7,751 nt of DNA. Origin: Undibacterium sp. (GTDB lineage Bacteria; Pseudomonadota; Gammaproteobacteria; Burkholderiales; Burkholderiaceae_D). The stretch's first letter is position 1. Each line of letters begins with the position of its first letter. Made by a program: the position numbers and the translations under genes. Where the stretch lies: assembly GCA_019752975.1 (NCBI GenBank), contig JAIELM010000066.1:1-7751 (forward strand), given 5' to 3'. Under the pieces are notes generated by a model. That model did no database searches. It was not told where the DNA came from and saw nothing but the letters and a program-made list of their open reading frames with translations. Positions 6,388 through 7,751 of this stretch are shown here, in pieces.

Positions 6388-6639
6388 AAAACAGCTTTCA
6401 ATAAATAGAATTAATCGCGCAACGGCGCGTGTTTTCGATTGAATCGCGAAAAGTCGATTGCAACATCCCTCAACAGAAAGGCACAAAGGAAAAATAAAAA
6501 AACCGCAATGAAAAACTAAGCCTTCTGTCTTTTTCTCTGGTTCGCAGCGTGCCGCTCGCCTATGTTAAGAGCTCTTTAGACATGAATGTCCCGCAAGCGC
6601 CTCTACAGAGTGAGAATTTTACCATGCGGCTAACTTGCC

Positions 6640-6669
6640 TTGACAATTTAGGCAATCAAACGGCATCAT
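6640..6669 (+). promoter_or_regulatory. Candidate trpS promoter
   Basis: A perfect -35 hexamer TTGACA (6640-6645) and CATCAT (6664-6669, 4 of 6 matches to TATAAT) are separated by 18 bp. Transcription would begin near 6676, about 35 nt before the trpS ATG. The -10 lies inside the inverted repeat GGCAT-C-ATGCC (6662-6672). Use of this promoter would exclude all in-frame start codons upstream of 6711. Confidence 0.45.
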
Positions 6670-6688
6670 GCCAGCATAAATTTAGGCA
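6645..6688. repeat. 10-bp direct repeat around the trpS promoter
   Basis: AATTTAGGCA occurs at 6645-6654 and again at 6679-6688, start to start 34 bp, roughly three helical turns. One copy is just downstream of the -35 and the other near the predicted start point. This spacing would suit a dimeric or looping regulator, but no known operator was recognised. Confidence 0.45.
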
Positions 6689-6710
6689 TTTGAACCATTT
6701 TGGATACCCC

Positions 6711-7727
6711 ATGAACCAACCCAGCGACAAACAGCACTTAATTCTCACCGGCGACCGCCCGACCGGCCCGCTCCATTTAGGCCACTTTGTCGGCAGCTTA
6801 CGTAATCGCGTCATGTATCAAGATAAGTACCAGCAATTTATCATGATCGCCGACGCCCAAGCATTGACCGACAACATGGATAATCCAGCCAAAATTCATG
6901 ACAATGTGATGGAAGTGGCCTTGGATTATCTCGCCGTTGGAATTGATCCTAGCAAATCCACGATACTGATTCAGTCACAAATCCCAGAGCTCACCGAACT
7001 CACTTTTTACTACATGAATTTAGTGACAATTGCGCGATTGGAACGCAATCCAACAATTAAACAAGAAATCATTTTACGTAATTTTGAACGTGACATTCCG
7101 GCGGGTTTTTTCACCTATCCGGTCAGCCAAGCCGCCGACATTACCGCTTTCAAAGCCAGCTTAGTCCCAGTGGGTGAGGATCAAATCCCCATGATAGAAC
7201 AAACCAATGAAATCGTACGGCGCTTTAACCGCTTAGCCAAAAAAGACATTTTAGTTGAATGCGAAGCCCTAGTTCCCGAGATTGGACGCCTGCCTGGTAT
7301 CGATGGCAAAGCCAAGATGAGTAAATCGCTAGGCAACGCGATTAACTTAGGAAGCAGCGAAGCAGAAATTAAAGCCGCCGTAAAAAACGTCTACACCGAC
7401 CCGCTGCATTTACGCGTCGATGATCCCGGACACTTAGAAGGCAATGTTGCCTTCATCTATTTGGATGCTTTTGACACCGACAAAGAAGCGGTCGCTGCCA
7501 TGAAAGAACATTATGTACGTGGTGGTTTAGGTGACTCCAAAGTCAAGGCGCGCTTAGAAACCGTGCTGCAAGAAATGCTCAGGCCAATACGCGAACGTAG
7601 ACAAGAATACGAGAAAGACCGTGGCCATGTTTTGCAAATTCTAAAACAAGGTACAGAAAAAGCGCGCGAAGTTGCGGCCAAGACCAATGCAGAAGTGATG
7701 GCCGCTTTAGGATTGAAGCATTTTTAA
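6711..7727 (+). CDS. trpS: Tryptophanyl-tRNA synthetase
   Basis: 338 aa class I synthetase that charges tRNA-Trp with tryptophan, using ATP and releasing pyrophosphate (the ppa substrate). The HIGH-type motif is HLGH at 22-25 within [18 protein letters not shown], and KMSKS is at 202-206. AADITAFKA (141-149, D143) is the tryptophan-pocket segment, and ARLERNP (108-114) and [11 protein letters not shown] (155-165) are also present. The wording of these motifs and the C-terminal PIRERR...GTEKAREVA blocks match, from memory, the streptococcal/lactobacillar type of TrpRS rather than the form usual in Burkholderiales. ATG at 6711 places the first strand (HLILTGDRP) at residue 9, normal for the family. 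An in-frame ATG at 6549 would add 54 unmatched residues and precede the candidate promoter. It is complete, with all catalytic motifs. Confidence 0.97.
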   Translation: MNQPSDKQHLILTGDRPTGPLHLGHFVGSLRNRVMYQDKYQQFIMIADAQALTDNMDNPAKIHDNVMEVALDYLAVGIDPSKSTILIQSQIPELTELTFYYMNLVTIARLERNPTIKQEIILRNFERDIPAGFFTYPVSQAADITAFKASLVPVGEDQIPMIEQTNEIVRRFNRLAKKDILVECEALVPEIGRLPGIDGKAKMSKSLGNAINLGSSEAEIKAAVKNVYTDPLHLRVDDPGHLEGNVAFIYLDAFDTDKEAVAAMKEHYVRGGLGDSKVKARLETVLQEMLRPIRERRQEYEKDRGHVLQILKQGTEKAREVAAKTNAEVMAALGLKHF

Positions 7728-7751
7728 AAATGATTTCCCTAAAATGATTTC
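7727..7751. repeat. Direct repeat with 14-bp period at the right edge
   Basis: AAAATGATTTC appears at 7727-7737 and again at 7741-7751, the second copy running into the window end. The first begins on the last base of the trpS stop codon. The array may continue beyond the window. No trpS terminator is visible before the edge. Confidence 0.7.

Larger units (their letters stand above)
6388..6710. promoter_or_regulatory. Divergent control region between hemC and trpS
   Basis: 323 bp with no gene I accept. The trpS side has a candidate promoter at 6640-6669 and a 10-bp direct repeat. On the hemC side I could not find a convincing -35/-10 pair on the minus strand, although the operon must start here. 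Two structures sit in the likely hemC leader: CGCGC-AACG-GCGCG at 6416-6429, ending 28 nt from the GTG, and TTTTCG/CGAAAA at 6432-6452 around CGATTGAATCG. A T-rich stretch on the minus strand lies at about 6486-6520. No T-box, Trp-codon leader peptide or known riboswitch was recognised. Confidence 0.5.

Noticed and set aside
6416..6435. Plus-strand intrinsic terminator (CGCGC/GCGCG stem followed by TGTTTT)
   Set aside because: There is no plus-strand gene upstream to terminate, and the T tract is short and interrupted; a hemC leader hairpin is more likely.
6388..6486. N-terminal extension of HemC to the only in-frame ATG
   Set aside because: The 33 added residues are Cys-rich and unlike the family; GTG at 6387 gives the normal N-terminus and length, with catalytic residues close to E. 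coli numbering.
6549..6710. N-terminal extension of TrpS
   Set aside because: The 54 added residues match no TrpRS feature and would start upstream of the best promoter candidate.
1..7751. CRISPR array, tRNA/rRNA gene, prophage or toxin-antitoxin genes
   Set aside because: I saw no regularly spaced repeats with unique spacers, no tRNA-like cloverleaf, and no phage or toxin-like products; the larger genes are all accounted for.

Overview
The window looks like chromosomal DNA of a Gram-negative proteobacterium, most likely a betaproteobacterium of the Burkholderiales type. The evidence is the uninterrupted haem block hemC-hemD-hemX-hemY on one strand followed by ppa, together with HemX and HemY, which are characteristic of beta- and gammaproteobacteria. 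Base composition is moderate by eye, lower than in Burkholderia itself. A low-GC relative (an Undibacterium- or Polynucleobacter-like organism) is a guess, not a demonstration.

Layout from left to right. Positions 1-203 are non-coding and hold a long imperfect inverted repeat bounded by an 8-bp direct repeat, then a 12-bp palindrome. A Ser/Thr protein kinase with a C-terminal membrane anchor (204-1334, +) converges on inorganic pyrophosphatase ppa (1399-1938, -), and a perfect 26-bp palindromic terminator lies between them. A 337-bp gap (1939-2275) carries the ppa promoter and ribosome binding site plus two short tandem repeats (4 x 11 bp and 4 x 6 bp). Then, all on the minus strand and transcribed right to left, come hemC (5455-6387), hemD (4644-5453), hemX (3484-4647) and hemY (2276-3463). 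A 323-bp divergent region (6388-6710) separates hemC from trpS (6711-7727, +). The last bases start a 14-bp-period repeat.

Function. HemC polymerises four porphobilinogens into hydroxymethylbilane, and HemD closes and inverts ring D to give uroporphyrinogen III. HemX and HemY are inner-membrane proteins of the same operon without a proven catalytic role. The junctions are tight (hemC/hemD 1 nt apart, hemD/hemX overlapping by ATGA, hemX/hemY 20 nt apart) and lack clear Shine-Dalgarno sequences, so translational coupling is likely. Ppa removes the pyrophosphate made by biosynthetic reactions, including the aminoacylation done by TrpS. The kinase has all core catalytic residues but no extracellular sensor.

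Most of the window is ordinary housekeeping sequence. The least ordinary items are the MITE-like inverted repeat at the left end, the tail-anchored kinase with its SAxP minisatellite, the 11-bp tandem array upstream of ppa, the 13-bp duplication of the hemX stop region, and a TrpRS that resembles the streptococcal type rather than the usual betaproteobacterial one. I do not see a convincing undescribed multi-gene system.
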